From positions 19,385 to 83,384 of the forward strand of contig NZ_NQKI01000022.1 in assembly GCF_002269125.1 (NCBI RefSeq): a DNA stretch of 64,000 nucleotides. The letters are read 5' to 3'. The notes under the pieces are model-generated. The model worked only from the letters and a program-made list of their open reading frames with translations, was not told where the DNA came from and searched no databases. Source of the DNA: Pseudomonas lundensis (GTDB lineage: Bacteria > Pseudomonadota > Gammaproteobacteria > Pseudomonadales > Pseudomonadaceae). The position numbers and the translations under genes were made by a program. Of the stretch, positions 1-7,389 are shown in pieces (position 1 is the first letter of the stretch; each line of letters opens with the position of its first letter).

Positions 1-668
1 TCCAGGTCGCAGTCGATCAGCCGCCCGTGCTGATCGTAGTTGACCCGCGCGATGCGTAGCCCCGGACTGCCCATCGACACTTTCAAGACAGCGGCGGCGG
101 CCACCGGCAAGGCTGTGGGCACGATCTCGAATTGCACCCGACCGTAATGCAAATCGTAGTGGCGGGCATACAGCTCGGTGATCGACTGCGTCAGATCAAA
201 CTCCAAAATCCGTGGGAAGTATTGTGGATTCAAGTAGTGCTCTACATACAGCACCCGTCGTCCGTCGATACGCCGTCCCCGGCAAATTTGAATCACGCTG
301 GACAGTGCCGGTAACTTCAAACGCTCGCACACGGCGGCAGACGCAGGCTGCAACCGCGCCGAAATCACATCCGTGGTGGGCACTCGCCCTTGGGCGCTGA
401 CCATCGCGTGAAAATGACTGCGCTGCATCAGGTTGTAGGCCAGTCGCGGTGGCGAGATAAACCAGCCGCGCCGCTCTTCGCGGTACACCACCCCTTGGGC
501 TTCGAGTTGCAAGAGTGCTTCGCGCACCGTCACCCGCGTGGTGTCGAACAACTCACTGAGTTTGCGCTCTGCAGGCAATTGGCTGCCGCAGGCCAGTAAG
601 CCGTGCCCGATTTGCTCCTGCAGCGCACGGCTAATGGCTGTCACCGCCTTGGGGGCTTCTTCACGCAT
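1..668 (-). CDS. GntR family regulator with UTRA domain (PhnF/HutC type), C-terminus cut by window edge
   Basis: About 222 residues are visible from the ATG at 668, and the frame runs off the left edge. The N-terminus is a winged helix of GntR type (about residues 10-75, with the family-typical TRVTVREALLQLEAQGVV). A UTRA effector domain follows (FHAMVSAQGRVPTTDV, then SVIQICRGRRIDGRRV and YVEHYLNPQYFP). UTRA regulators bind a small ligand and release their operator. It is divergent from a transport and phosphatase operon starting at 1000, so it probably controls that operon and itself. A perfect 14-bp palindrome lies 13 bases upstream of its start, and a related site lies before the operon. 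The ligand is not readable; a phosphonate- or phosphoester-type compound is inferred from the neighbours. Confidence 0.85.
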   Translation of the reverse strand, partial: MREEAPKAVTAISRALQEQIGHGLLACGSQLPAERKLSELFDTTRVTVREALLQLEAQGVVYREERRGWFISPPRLAYNLMQRSHFHAMVSAQGRVPTTDVISARLQPASAAVCERLKLPALSSVIQICRGRRIDGRRVLYVEHYLNPQYFPRILEFDLTQSITELYARHYDLHYGRVQFEIVPTALPVAAAAVLKVSMGSPGLRIARVNYDQHGRLIDCDL

Positions 669-680
669 AACGTTACCTAT

Positions 681-694
681 CTGGACTAGTCCAG
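681..694. promoter_or_regulatory. Perfect palindrome, probable operator of the UTRA/GntR regulator
   Basis: The sequence is CTGGACTAGTCCAG, a 14-bp perfect palindrome immediately upstream of the regulator gene. Its core TGGACTAGTCCA resembles the recalled PhnF-type operator TGGTATAGACCA. Autoregulation is inferred. Confidence 0.55.
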
Positions 695-886
695 CACCAA
701 ATATGGGCAAAAGCGGGCCGTTTGCTCCGCGATCCTGAGGTGCCAAGCCTAGGCAGCTCACATGACTGTTCGATGACATGCCTTGCCATTACTGTCGCCA
801 ATGTCCCGAAAAACGCTGCTAACGCCATGGTCTACGCTTACTTGCAATGCGTGCGCTGGCCTCAATCTGCCCGTGCGCAGTGGATG

Positions 887-904
887 CCGACATCAAAGTG
901 TCAT
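887..904 (+). promoter_or_regulatory. Pho-box-like direct repeat
   Basis: CCGACAT-CAAA-GTGTCAT matches the two-half PhoB box pattern CTGTCAT-N4-CTGTCAT with two mismatches in the first half and one in the second. It lies 95 bases before the binding-protein start. PhoB control of a phosphoester or phosphonate uptake operon would make sense, but the match is by eye only. Confidence 0.45.
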
Positions 905-934
905 ACGCCCGGCCTAAATTGGCTCAGGTATTGC

Positions 935-946
935 TGACCTAGACCA
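935..946. promoter_or_regulatory. Imperfect second operator-like site before the uptake operon
   Basis: TGACCTAGACCA shares 9 of 12 bases with TGGACTAGTCCA at 682-693 and ends in the TAGACCA half-site. It sits 53 bases before the start codon at 1000, a reasonable place for a repressor to block the operon promoter. Confidence 0.4.
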
Positions 947-999
947 ACACCCTGAAAAAGCCCCATAAAAAAACGAGTGAAAAAACCAAGGAGCTACGG

Positions 1000-2067
1000 A
1001 TGAAACAGTTTTTTCTGGCATCACTGTTAGGTTCAAGCATCGCTCTGTGCAGCACGGCCATGGCCGCCGACGTCGATTTGAAAACCCTCGAAGCAGCTGC
1101 CCGCGCCGAAGGCGTGGTCAACAGCGTGGGCATGCCCGATGAGTGGGCCAACTGGAAAGGCACGTGGGCCGATTTGAACACGCTCTACGGCTTGAAGCAC
1201 ATTGACACCGACATGAGTTCAGCCCAGGAAGTGGCCAAGTTTGCAGCTGAAAAAGACAACGCCAGCGCCGACATCGGTGACGTGGGCGCTGCGTTCGGGC
1301 CGATTGCCGTGGCCAAAGGCGTGACCCAGCCCTACAAGCCGACCACCTGGGAGCAAATCCCCGACTGGGCCAAGGACAAAGACGGCAACTGGGCGCTGGC
1401 CTACACCGGCACTATTGCGTTTATCGTCAATAAAAAGCTGCTGCACGGTTCCGATGTGCCGACCAAATGGGCTGACCTGAAAACCGGAAAGTACAAAGTG
1501 TCTATCGGTGATGTCAGCACCGCGGCCCAAGCCACCAATGGTGTACTTGCCGCTGCACTGGCCAATGGCGGGGATGAAAAGAACATTCAGCCGGCCCTGA
1601 TCATGTTTGCTGACATCGCCAAACAAGGGCGCCTGTCGCTGGCCAATCCGACCATCGCCACGCTGGAAAAAGGCGAAGTCGAAGTGGGTGTTGTCTGGGA
1701 CTTCAACGGCCTGAGCTACAAGGCCAAGATGGCCAACCCCGATGACTATGTGGTGCTGATCCCCTCGGATGGCTCCGTCATTTCGGGGTACACCACCCTC
1801 ATCAACAAATACGCCAAGCACCCTAACGCGGCTAAATTGACCCGTGAGTTCATCTTCAGCGATGCAGGGCAAATCAACCTTGCAAAGGGCAACGCTCGGC
1901 CGATTCGGGCTGATCACTTGACGCTGCCAGACGACGTGCAACGTAAGTTGCTGCCAAATGAGCAATACAAAGGCGTAACCCCGATCAAAGATGCCGATGC
2001 CTGGGAGAAAACGTCCAAGGCCCTGCCTCAGCTGTGGCAGGAAGAAGTCATCATCAATATGCAGTAA
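1000..2067 (+). CDS. ABC transporter periplasmic substrate-binding protein
   Basis: The protein has 355 residues. The start is set by AAGGAG six bases before the ATG, and a clear signal peptide runs from MKQFFLASLL to about residue 22 (TAMA-AD). The body resembles the bacterial extracellular solute-binding proteins that serve Fe3+, polyamine and 2-aminoethylphosphonate importers (SSAQEVAKFAAEKDNASADI, then VGVVWDFNGLSY). It is first in an operon with two permeases and an ATPase. The substrate cannot be assigned from sequence. The Pho-box-like site and the two phosphohydrolase-like genes in the operon suggest an organophosphorus ligand, which is inference. Confidence 0.85.
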   Translation: MKQFFLASLLGSSIALCSTAMAADVDLKTLEAAARAEGVVNSVGMPDEWANWKGTWADLNTLYGLKHIDTDMSSAQEVAKFAAEKDNASADIGDVGAAFGPIAVAKGVTQPYKPTTWEQIPDWAKDKDGNWALAYTGTIAFIVNKKLLHGSDVPTKWADLKTGKYKVSIGDVSTAAQATNGVLAAALANGGDEKNIQPALIMFADIAKQGRLSLANPTIATLEKGEVEVGVVWDFNGLSYKAKMANPDDYVVLIPSDGSVISGYTTLINKYAKHPNAAKLTREFIFSDAGQINLAKGNARPIRADHLTLPDDVQRKLLPNEQYKGVTPIKDADAWEKTSKALPQLWQEEVIINMQ

Positions 2068-2091
2068 CGCCCTAACCCCTGTAGCCGCTTC

Positions 2092-2125
2092 GCCGCAGAC
2101 TGCGATCCACCGCGCAGCCTGCGGC
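2092..2125. repeat. REP-like hairpin inside the operon
   Basis: GCCGCAGACTGCG at 2092-2104 pairs with CGCAGCCTGCGGC at 2113-2125 with one mismatch. The surrounding text (CTGTAGCCGCTTCGCCGCAG) looks like the intergenic palindromic repeats scattered through fluorescens-group genomes. It fills most of the gap between the binding protein and the next gene and may limit read-through or stabilise the upstream message. Confidence 0.6.
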
Positions 2126-2168
2126 AGTGGCTGGCAGGCGGCATGCTCTTTCGCTTGCGGAGTGGTAG

Positions 2169-2984
2169 ATGAAACACAAGGTCATTTTGGTAGTACTCGA
2201 CGGACTCAATTACGAAGTTGCCCGCCATGCCATGGGGCATTTGCAGGCGTATGTGGGTGCCGAACGGGCAGCCCTGTACAAAATGGCGTGTGAATTACCC
2301 TCACTGTCGCGCCCGCTGTACGAGTGCATCCTGACCGGCGTATCGCCCATTGACAGCGGCATCGTGCACAACAATGTGTCGCGTCTGTCCCACCAGCGCA
2401 GCGTGTTCCACTACGCCCGCGCAGCGGGCCTGAGTACGGCCGCCGCGGCCTATCACTGGGTCAGCGAACTGTATAACCGCTCGCCGTTTATCATCCCGCG
2501 TGACCGCCACACCGAAGCACCGGATTACCCGATCCAGTACGGGCATTTTTACTGGACCGATCACTACCCCGACTCGCACCTGTTCGCTGACGCAGAGCAT
2601 TTGCGTGTTAAACATTCGCCCGACTTCCTGCTGGTGCACCCGATGAACATTGACGATGCCGGGCACAAACATGGCCTGGACTCGGCGCAGTACCGAAACA
2701 GTGCGCGCTCGGCCGACATCATTCTGGCTGACTACCTGCAAGGCTGGCTGGACGCGGGTTATCAGGTGCTGGTGACTGCCGACCATGGCATGAACAATGA
2801 CCGCTCGCACAATGGCTTGCTCGACGAGGAACGCCAGGTCCCGCTGTTTGTGCTGGGCGAAGCGTTCAGCTTCAACCCCGACGTTGAACCTCGGCAAACC
2901 GAGCTGTGCGGCACGGTATGCCAATTACTGGGCGTGGCCCATGACAAGCCCGTGTGCCACGACCTGCTGAGGCCCGCCCCATGA
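2169..2984 (+). CDS. Alkaline phosphatase superfamily protein (nucleotide pyrophosphatase/phosphodiesterase type)
   Basis: The protein has 271 residues and no signal peptide, so it is probably cytoplasmic. Superfamily metal-site features are visible: VVLDGLNYEV near the N-terminus, a nucleophile region ELPSLSRPLYECILTG, IDDAGHKHGLDS in the middle and TADHGMNNDRSHNG near the C-terminus. Members hydrolyse phosphomonoesters, phosphodiesters or phosphonates using two metal ions. It lies within the uptake operon and overlaps the next permease by ATGA. It probably acts on the imported compound or a derivative; the substrate is unknown. Confidence 0.8.
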   Translation: MKHKVILVVLDGLNYEVARHAMGHLQAYVGAERAALYKMACELPSLSRPLYECILTGVSPIDSGIVHNNVSRLSHQRSVFHYARAAGLSTAAAAYHWVSELYNRSPFIIPRDRHTEAPDYPIQYGHFYWTDHYPDSHLFADAEHLRVKHSPDFLLVHPMNIDDAGHKHGLDSAQYRNSARSADIILADYLQGWLDAGYQVLVTADHGMNNDRSHNGLLDEERQVPLFVLGEAFSFNPDVEPRQTELCGTVCQLLGVAHDKPVCHDLLRPAP

Positions 2985-3817
2985 GTCGAGGGAAATGGCT
3001 CGCCTTGTTATGCCTGCTGCCGTTCGCGGTGTTTTTTATCGTGTTCCAGATCGCACCCTTGGTGTGGGTGCTGATTCACAGCGTGCAATCGCAAGACAGC
3101 GGCTGGGGCCTGGCCAACTTCAGCAAAATTGTCAGTTCAAAGTTTTACAGACAGGCGATTCAGCACAGCCTGGAGATCAGCTTCTGGTCGAGCGTATTTG
3201 GCATTGTGATCGCGGTGCTGGGCACTTATTCACTGCGCAAAGTGGATTCGCGGCTGCGTAATTTCGTCAACGCCTTTGCCAACATGACCAGTAATTTCTC
3301 CGGCGTGCCGCTGGCCTTTGCCTTCATCATCCTGCTGGGGTTCAACGGCAGTATCACGATCATGCTCAAACAGGCGGGGATCATCGAGGATTTCAACCTG
3401 TACTCCAAAACTGGGCTGATCATTCTTTACACCTATTTCCAGATCCCGCTGGGCGTGTTGCTGCTGTACCCGGCTTTCGACTCGCTGCGTGAAGACTGGC
3501 GCGAATCAGCTTCGCTGCTGGGCGCCAACAGTTGGCAATTCTGGCGTTTTATTGGCTTGCCGGTACTCACCCCCGCCCTGCTTGGCACGTTCGTGATTTT
3601 GCTGGCCAATGCCTTGGGCGCTTACGCCACGGTTTACGCGTTGACCACCGGCAACTTCAACGTATTGCCGATCCGGATTGCCGCGTTGGTATCGGGCGAT
3701 ATCAGCCTCGACCCGAACATGGCCAGCGCCCTGGCCGTGATTCTGGTGGGTTTGATGACCTTGGTGACGCTGGTGCATCAGTGGCTGTTGAAGAGGACTT
3801 ACCATGTCGCGCGCTGA
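2981..3817 (+). CDS. ABC transporter inner-membrane permease (first)
   Basis: The protein has 278 residues. The ATG at 2981 overlaps the upstream stop as ATGA and is preferred over an in-frame GTG at 2954. About six hydrophobic segments are visible, beginning with LALLCLLPFAVFFIVFQIAP. The binding-protein-dependent transport motif that docks the ATPase is seen as ESASLLGANSWQFWRFIGLP. It forms the transmembrane pore with the next gene. The pair resembles the polyamine and 2-aminoethylphosphonate transporter permeases. Confidence 0.9.
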   Translation: MSRGKWLALLCLLPFAVFFIVFQIAPLVWVLIHSVQSQDSGWGLANFSKIVSSKFYRQAIQHSLEISFWSSVFGIVIAVLGTYSLRKVDSRLRNFVNAFANMTSNFSGVPLAFAFIILLGFNGSITIMLKQAGIIEDFNLYSKTGLIILYTYFQIPLGVLLLYPAFDSLREDWRESASLLGANSWQFWRFIGLPVLTPALLGTFVILLANALGAYATVYALTTGNFNVLPIRIAALVSGDISLDPNMASALAVILVGLMTLVTLVHQWLLKRTYHVAR

Positions 3818-4604
3818 ATCCACATCCGCCAGCCTGTATCACCGTAGTGTGGTCTGGCTGCTGTTCCTGATCCTGCTGCTGCCGTTACTGGGCACGCTGA
3901 TCTACTCCATCGCCAGCAGTTGGTCGGCCACCATTGTGCCCAACGGGTTCACCTTCAAGTGGTACATCCAGTTGTGGGGCGATCCGCGATTTCTGGCGGC
4001 ATTCGGGCAGTCGCTGCTGGTCTGCGTGGCAGCACTGGCGCTGTCGGTGGTGCTGATTTTGCCGTTGCTGTTTGTGGTGCACTACCACTTCCCGAAGCTC
4101 GACGCGCTAATGAACATTCTGATCCTGCTGCCCTTTGCCGTGCCGCCCGTGGTGTCGTCGGTGGGCCTGCTGCAACTGTATGGCTCCGGCCCGCTGCAAA
4201 TGGTGGGAACCCCGTGGATTCTGATTGGCTGTTATTTCACTGTCGCGCTGCCCTTCATGTACCGCGCTATCACCAACAATCTGCAGGCAATCAACCTGCG
4301 CGACTTGATGGACGCTGCTCAATTGCTGGGCGCCAATACCTGGCAAGCTGCGTTTCTGGTGGTGCTGCCCAACTTGCGCAAAGGCTTGCTGGTAGCGCTG
4401 CTGCTGTCGTTCTCGTTCCTCTTCGGTGAGTTCGTGTTTGCCAACATTCTGGTGGGCACCCGCTACGAAACCCTGCAGGTGTTCCTGAACAACATGCGCA
4501 ACAGCAGCGGCCATTTCACCAGCGCACTGGTGATCTCTTATTTCCTCTTTGTATTGGTGCTGACCTGGGTTGCCACCTTATTGAACAAGGACAAAAGCCA
4601 ATGA
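3804..4604 (+). CDS. ABC transporter inner-membrane permease (second)
   Basis: The protein has 266 residues and starts 14 bases inside the first permease, which suggests translational coupling. Six or so hydrophobic helices are visible, including VVWLLFLILLLPLLGTLIYS. The EAA-like loop is DAAQLLGANTWQAAFLVVLP. It is the probable partner subunit of the first permease. It ends in an ATGA overlap with the ATPase gene, as expected for a stoichiometric transporter operon. Confidence 0.9.
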   Translation: MSRAESTSASLYHRSVVWLLFLILLLPLLGTLIYSIASSWSATIVPNGFTFKWYIQLWGDPRFLAAFGQSLLVCVAALALSVVLILPLLFVVHYHFPKLDALMNILILLPFAVPPVVSSVGLLQLYGSGPLQMVGTPWILIGCYFTVALPFMYRAITNNLQAINLRDLMDAAQLLGANTWQAAFLVVLPNLRKGLLVALLLSFSFLFGEFVFANILVGTRYETLQVFLNNMRNSSGHFTSALVISYFLFVLVLTWVATLLNKDKSQ

Positions 4605-5590
4605 GCTTCGTCAGCGTCGAACATCTGCAAAAAAGCTATTCCGGCACCCCGGTGTTCAGCGACATCAATTGCAGCATCGCCAAGGGAGAATTCGTCACCC
4701 TGCTCGGCCCGTCGGGGTGCGGCAAGTCCACCCTGCTGCGCTGTATTGCCGGGCTGACGCCCGTGGACGAGGGCACAATCCTGCTCGACGGTCAGGACAT
4801 TGTCCCGCTGAGCCCGCAAAAGCGCGGCATTGGCATGGTGTTTCAAAGTTACGCGCTGTTCCCCAACATGACGGTCGAGCAAAATGTGGCCTTTGGCCTG
4901 CGCATGCAAAAGGTCAATGCCAATGACAGCCATAAGCGGGTAACTGAGGTGCTGCAACTGGTGGAGCTTAATGACTACGCCAAACGTTACCCGCATCAGT
5001 TGTCGGGGGGGCAATGCCAGCGCGTGGCGCTGGCGCGCTCGCTGGTCACTCGCCCGCGCCTGTTGCTGCTGGACGAGCCACTGTCTGCACTGGATGCACG
5101 GATTCGCAAACACTTGCGCGAGCAGATTCGTCAGATCCAACGCGAACTTAACTTGACCACCATCTTCGTGACCCACGACCAGGAAGAAGCGCTGACGATG
5201 AGTGATCGCATCTTCTTGATGAACCAGGGCCGCATTGTCCAAAGCGGCAATGCGCAAACCCTGTACGCAGCCCCGGTGGATGCCTTTGCGGCCGGTTTTA
5301 TTGGTAACTACAACCTGCTGGATCCGGAGGCGGCCACGCGCCTGTTGCAACGTCCGGTTACCAGCCGTATCGCAATCCGTCCCGAGACCCTTGGATTAAG
5401 CCTGCAAGGCGAACCCGACGCACTGATCCGCAGCCACAGCCTGCTGGGCAATGTGATCCGCTATCGCGTAGAAGTCCGCGGCGTGGAGTTGATCGTCGAC
5501 GTGCTCAATCGCTCATCGGCGGATTTGCTCCCGGATGGCCAGCGGGCTGCCCTGACCATCGATCCAAGCACCCTGCGTGAGGTAGCCTGA
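4601..5590 (+). CDS. ABC transporter ATP-binding subunit
   Basis: The protein has 329 residues. It has Walker A LLGPSGCGKSTLLRC, a Q-loop in GMVFQSYALFPNMTV, the signature LSGGQCQRVALARSL, Walker B LLLLDEPLSALD and the switch His in FVTHDQEEA. The C-terminal ~85 residues form a TOBE-like regulatory domain (SRIAIRPETLGLSL). It energises the importer formed by the preceding permeases. Sequence and domain layout match the polyamine, iron and 2-aminoethylphosphonate class of ATPases. Confidence 0.93.
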   Translation: MSFVSVEHLQKSYSGTPVFSDINCSIAKGEFVTLLGPSGCGKSTLLRCIAGLTPVDEGTILLDGQDIVPLSPQKRGIGMVFQSYALFPNMTVEQNVAFGLRMQKVNANDSHKRVTEVLQLVELNDYAKRYPHQLSGGQCQRVALARSLVTRPRLLLLDEPLSALDARIRKHLREQIRQIQRELNLTTIFVTHDQEEALTMSDRIFLMNQGRIVQSGNAQTLYAAPVDAFAAGFIGNYNLLDPEAATRLLQRPVTSRIAIRPETLGLSLQGEPDALIRSHSLLGNVIRYRVEVRGVELIVDVLNRSSADLLPDGQRAALTIDPSTLREVA

Positions 5591-5624
5591 TGTTCTTGAA
5601 TTCACTGAAAAGAGAGTCGCGCTG

Positions 5625-6278
5625 ATGGCTTTGGCAATTTTTGATCTGGACGAAACCCTCATTCACGGCGACTGCGCCACCCTGTGGAGCGAACAGATGG
5701 GCCGTTTGGGCTGGGTCGACCCCGAGTCGTTCATGAAGCGTAACAATGAACTCATGGATGCCTACAGCCGGGGCGAGCTGGCCATGGAGGCGTACATGGC
5801 ATTCAGCCTTGAGCCAATGATCGGCCGCACACCTGAAGAGATTGAACACCTGGTCGAGCCCTGGGTGGAAGACGCTATCGAGCCGATCATATTCAGTGAC
5901 GCCACCCGCACCATTGCTGCCCATCGCAAGGCCGGAGACCGGATTTTGGTGATTTCCGCCTCAGGCACCCATTTGGTCAAGCCGATTGCAAAACGCCTGG
6001 GCATCGATGAGGTGCTGGGCATTGAGCTGGAGATCAAGCACGGGGTATACACGGGCAACACCGTTGGCACGCTGACGTACCGCGAAGGCAAGATCACCCG
6101 CTTGCTGGAGTGGCTGGACGCCGAAGAAGAAAATCTGGAAGGGGCGAGTTTTTATTCCGATTCACGCAACGACTTGCCGCTGCTGCTGAAAGTGGATCAC
6201 CCGCACACGGTCAACCCTGACCCGGTATTGCGTGAACACGCTGAAAAAGCCGGGTGGCCGGTTCATCACTGGAAGTAA
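5625..6278 (+). CDS. HAD-IB family phosphatase
   Basis: The protein has 217 residues. Motif I is IFDLDETLIHGD, motif II is VISASGTHL, and motifs III and IV lie around YSDSRNDLPLLL with a conserved upstream lysine (REGKITRLL). Subfamily IB includes phosphoserine-phosphatase-like enzymes. It is the last gene of the uptake operon, 34 bases after the ATPase, and is followed by a terminator hairpin. With the phosphodiesterase-like gene it suggests stepwise removal of phosphate from an imported ester. The substrate is unproven. Confidence 0.85.
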   Translation: MALAIFDLDETLIHGDCATLWSEQMGRLGWVDPESFMKRNNELMDAYSRGELAMEAYMAFSLEPMIGRTPEEIEHLVEPWVEDAIEPIIFSDATRTIAAHRKAGDRILVISASGTHLVKPIAKRLGIDEVLGIELEIKHGVYTGNTVGTLTYREGKITRLLEWLDAEEENLEGASFYSDSRNDLPLLLKVDHPHTVNPDPVLREHAEKAGWPVHHWK

Positions 6279-6282
6279 GCGC

Positions 6283-6315
6283 CCAAGCCCCTCTCCGCAC
6301 AGGACAGGGGCTTGG
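6283..6315. terminator. Hairpin between convergent genes
   Basis: CCAAGCCCCT at 6283-6292 pairs perfectly with AGGGGCTTGG at 6306-6315. It lies between the HAD phosphatase and the oppositely oriented oxidoreductase. No strong T-run follows on either strand, so it may be a weak bidirectional terminator. Confidence 0.6.
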
Positions 6316-6320
6316 CCGAT

Positions 6321-7283
6321 TTACACCAGGCTGGGGTCAATCACCAGCACCAGCTTGCCGGACACCTGATTGCCGGCCAACTCATCAAACGCTTCTTGCG
6401 CCTGCTCAATCGGGAAGGTTTTAGCCAGTTGTGGGCTCAAACGATTCTCGGTGAACAAAGGCCATACTTGCTGACCCAAATTACTGAGCAAGTCCGCTTT
6501 GAACTGGTCGTCACGGCTGCGCAGGGTCGAACCCAACAGCTGGATCCGCTTGCCCAGTACGATGGCCAGATCCAGCTCAGCCTTGCGCCCGCCCATCAAA
6601 CCGATCAGCACCCAGCGACCGTCCTGAGCCAGCAACGTCAGGTTGGACTCCACGTAATTGGCACCCACCGGGTCCAGCACCACGTCGAACGGCCCCAGCG
6701 CCTTGAGGCTGTCGAGCCCCTCGTTACGCAGCACGCCACCCTGCGCCCCCAGTGCTTGGCAATACGCCAGGCGCTCTGCAGACCCCACACTGACCCAGCA
6801 CGGGCTGCCAAAGGCTTTGCACAGTTGAATGGCGGCTGAACCGACGCCACTCGCACCTGCGTGTAACAGCACTTTTTCACCGGGTTTCAAACCGGCCAGC
6901 TGGAACAAGTTCAACCAGGCAGTGCTGTACACCTCGGGCAATGCCGCGGCTTCAACCAGCGACAAACCTTCAGGCACCGGCAAGGCATGGCGCGCATCCA
7001 CCACCACTTCCTCGGCCATGCCGCCCCCGGCCAGCAGCGCACATACCCGGTCACCCACTTGCCACGACGATCCGGGACCAACTTCGCTGATCACGCCCGA
7101 ACATTCCAGGCCCAGCACGTGACTGGCGCCTGGCGGTGGCGGATAGAGCCCCGCACGCTGTAAAAGATCGGCACGGTTAAGCCCCGCTGCCGCCACACGA
7201 ATCCGAATTTGCCCTGCATCGCAGGTGGGACTTGGCTCTTCAACCCACTTCACTTGACCTTCAACGCCTTGCAATGCTTTCAC
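6321..7283 (-). CDS. NAD(P)H quinone oxidoreductase, zinc-independent MDR family (PIG3-like)
   Basis: The protein has 320 residues from a GTG at 7283. It shows an N-terminal GroES-like fold (AGLNRADLLQRAGLYPPPPG) and a Rossmann NAD(P)H-binding motif (LLHAGASGVGSAAIQLCKA). Zinc-ligand cysteines of true alcohol dehydrogenases are absent. PIG3-type enzymes reduce quinones with NADPH. It is transcribed alone, divergent from prc. Confidence 0.88.
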   Translation of the reverse strand: MKALQGVEGQVKWVEEPSPTCDAGQIRIRVAAAGLNRADLLQRAGLYPPPPGASHVLGLECSGVISEVGPGSSWQVGDRVCALLAGGGMAEEVVVDARHALPVPEGLSLVEAAALPEVYSTAWLNLFQLAGLKPGEKVLLHAGASGVGSAAIQLCKAFGSPCWVSVGSAERLAYCQALGAQGGVLRNEGLDSLKALGPFDVVLDPVGANYVESNLTLLAQDGRWVLIGLMGGRKAELDLAIVLGKRIQLLGSTLRSRDDQFKADLLSNLGQQVWPLFTENRLSPQLAKTFPIEQAQEAFDELAGNQVSGKLVLVIDPSLV

Positions 7284-7309
7284 AGTGCCTCCATAGTGAG
7301 TCCGGACTG

Positions 7310-7337
7310 AGCCCGGCGCTGAAGCACCGGGCTTTTT
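7310..7337 (+). terminator. Terminator-like hairpin with T-run in the prc upstream region
   Basis: AGCCCGG at 7310-7316 pairs with CCGGGCT at 7327-7333 and runs into TTTTT (7333-7337) on the plus strand. No plus-strand gene ends here, because the left neighbour reads the other way. It could be a leader attenuator of prc or could stop antisense transcription. Confidence 0.5.
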
Positions 7338-7389
7338 GCATTATGCGACCGGTCCTTGATGGAACCGGCGACTTCAAAGACGGCCTAAT

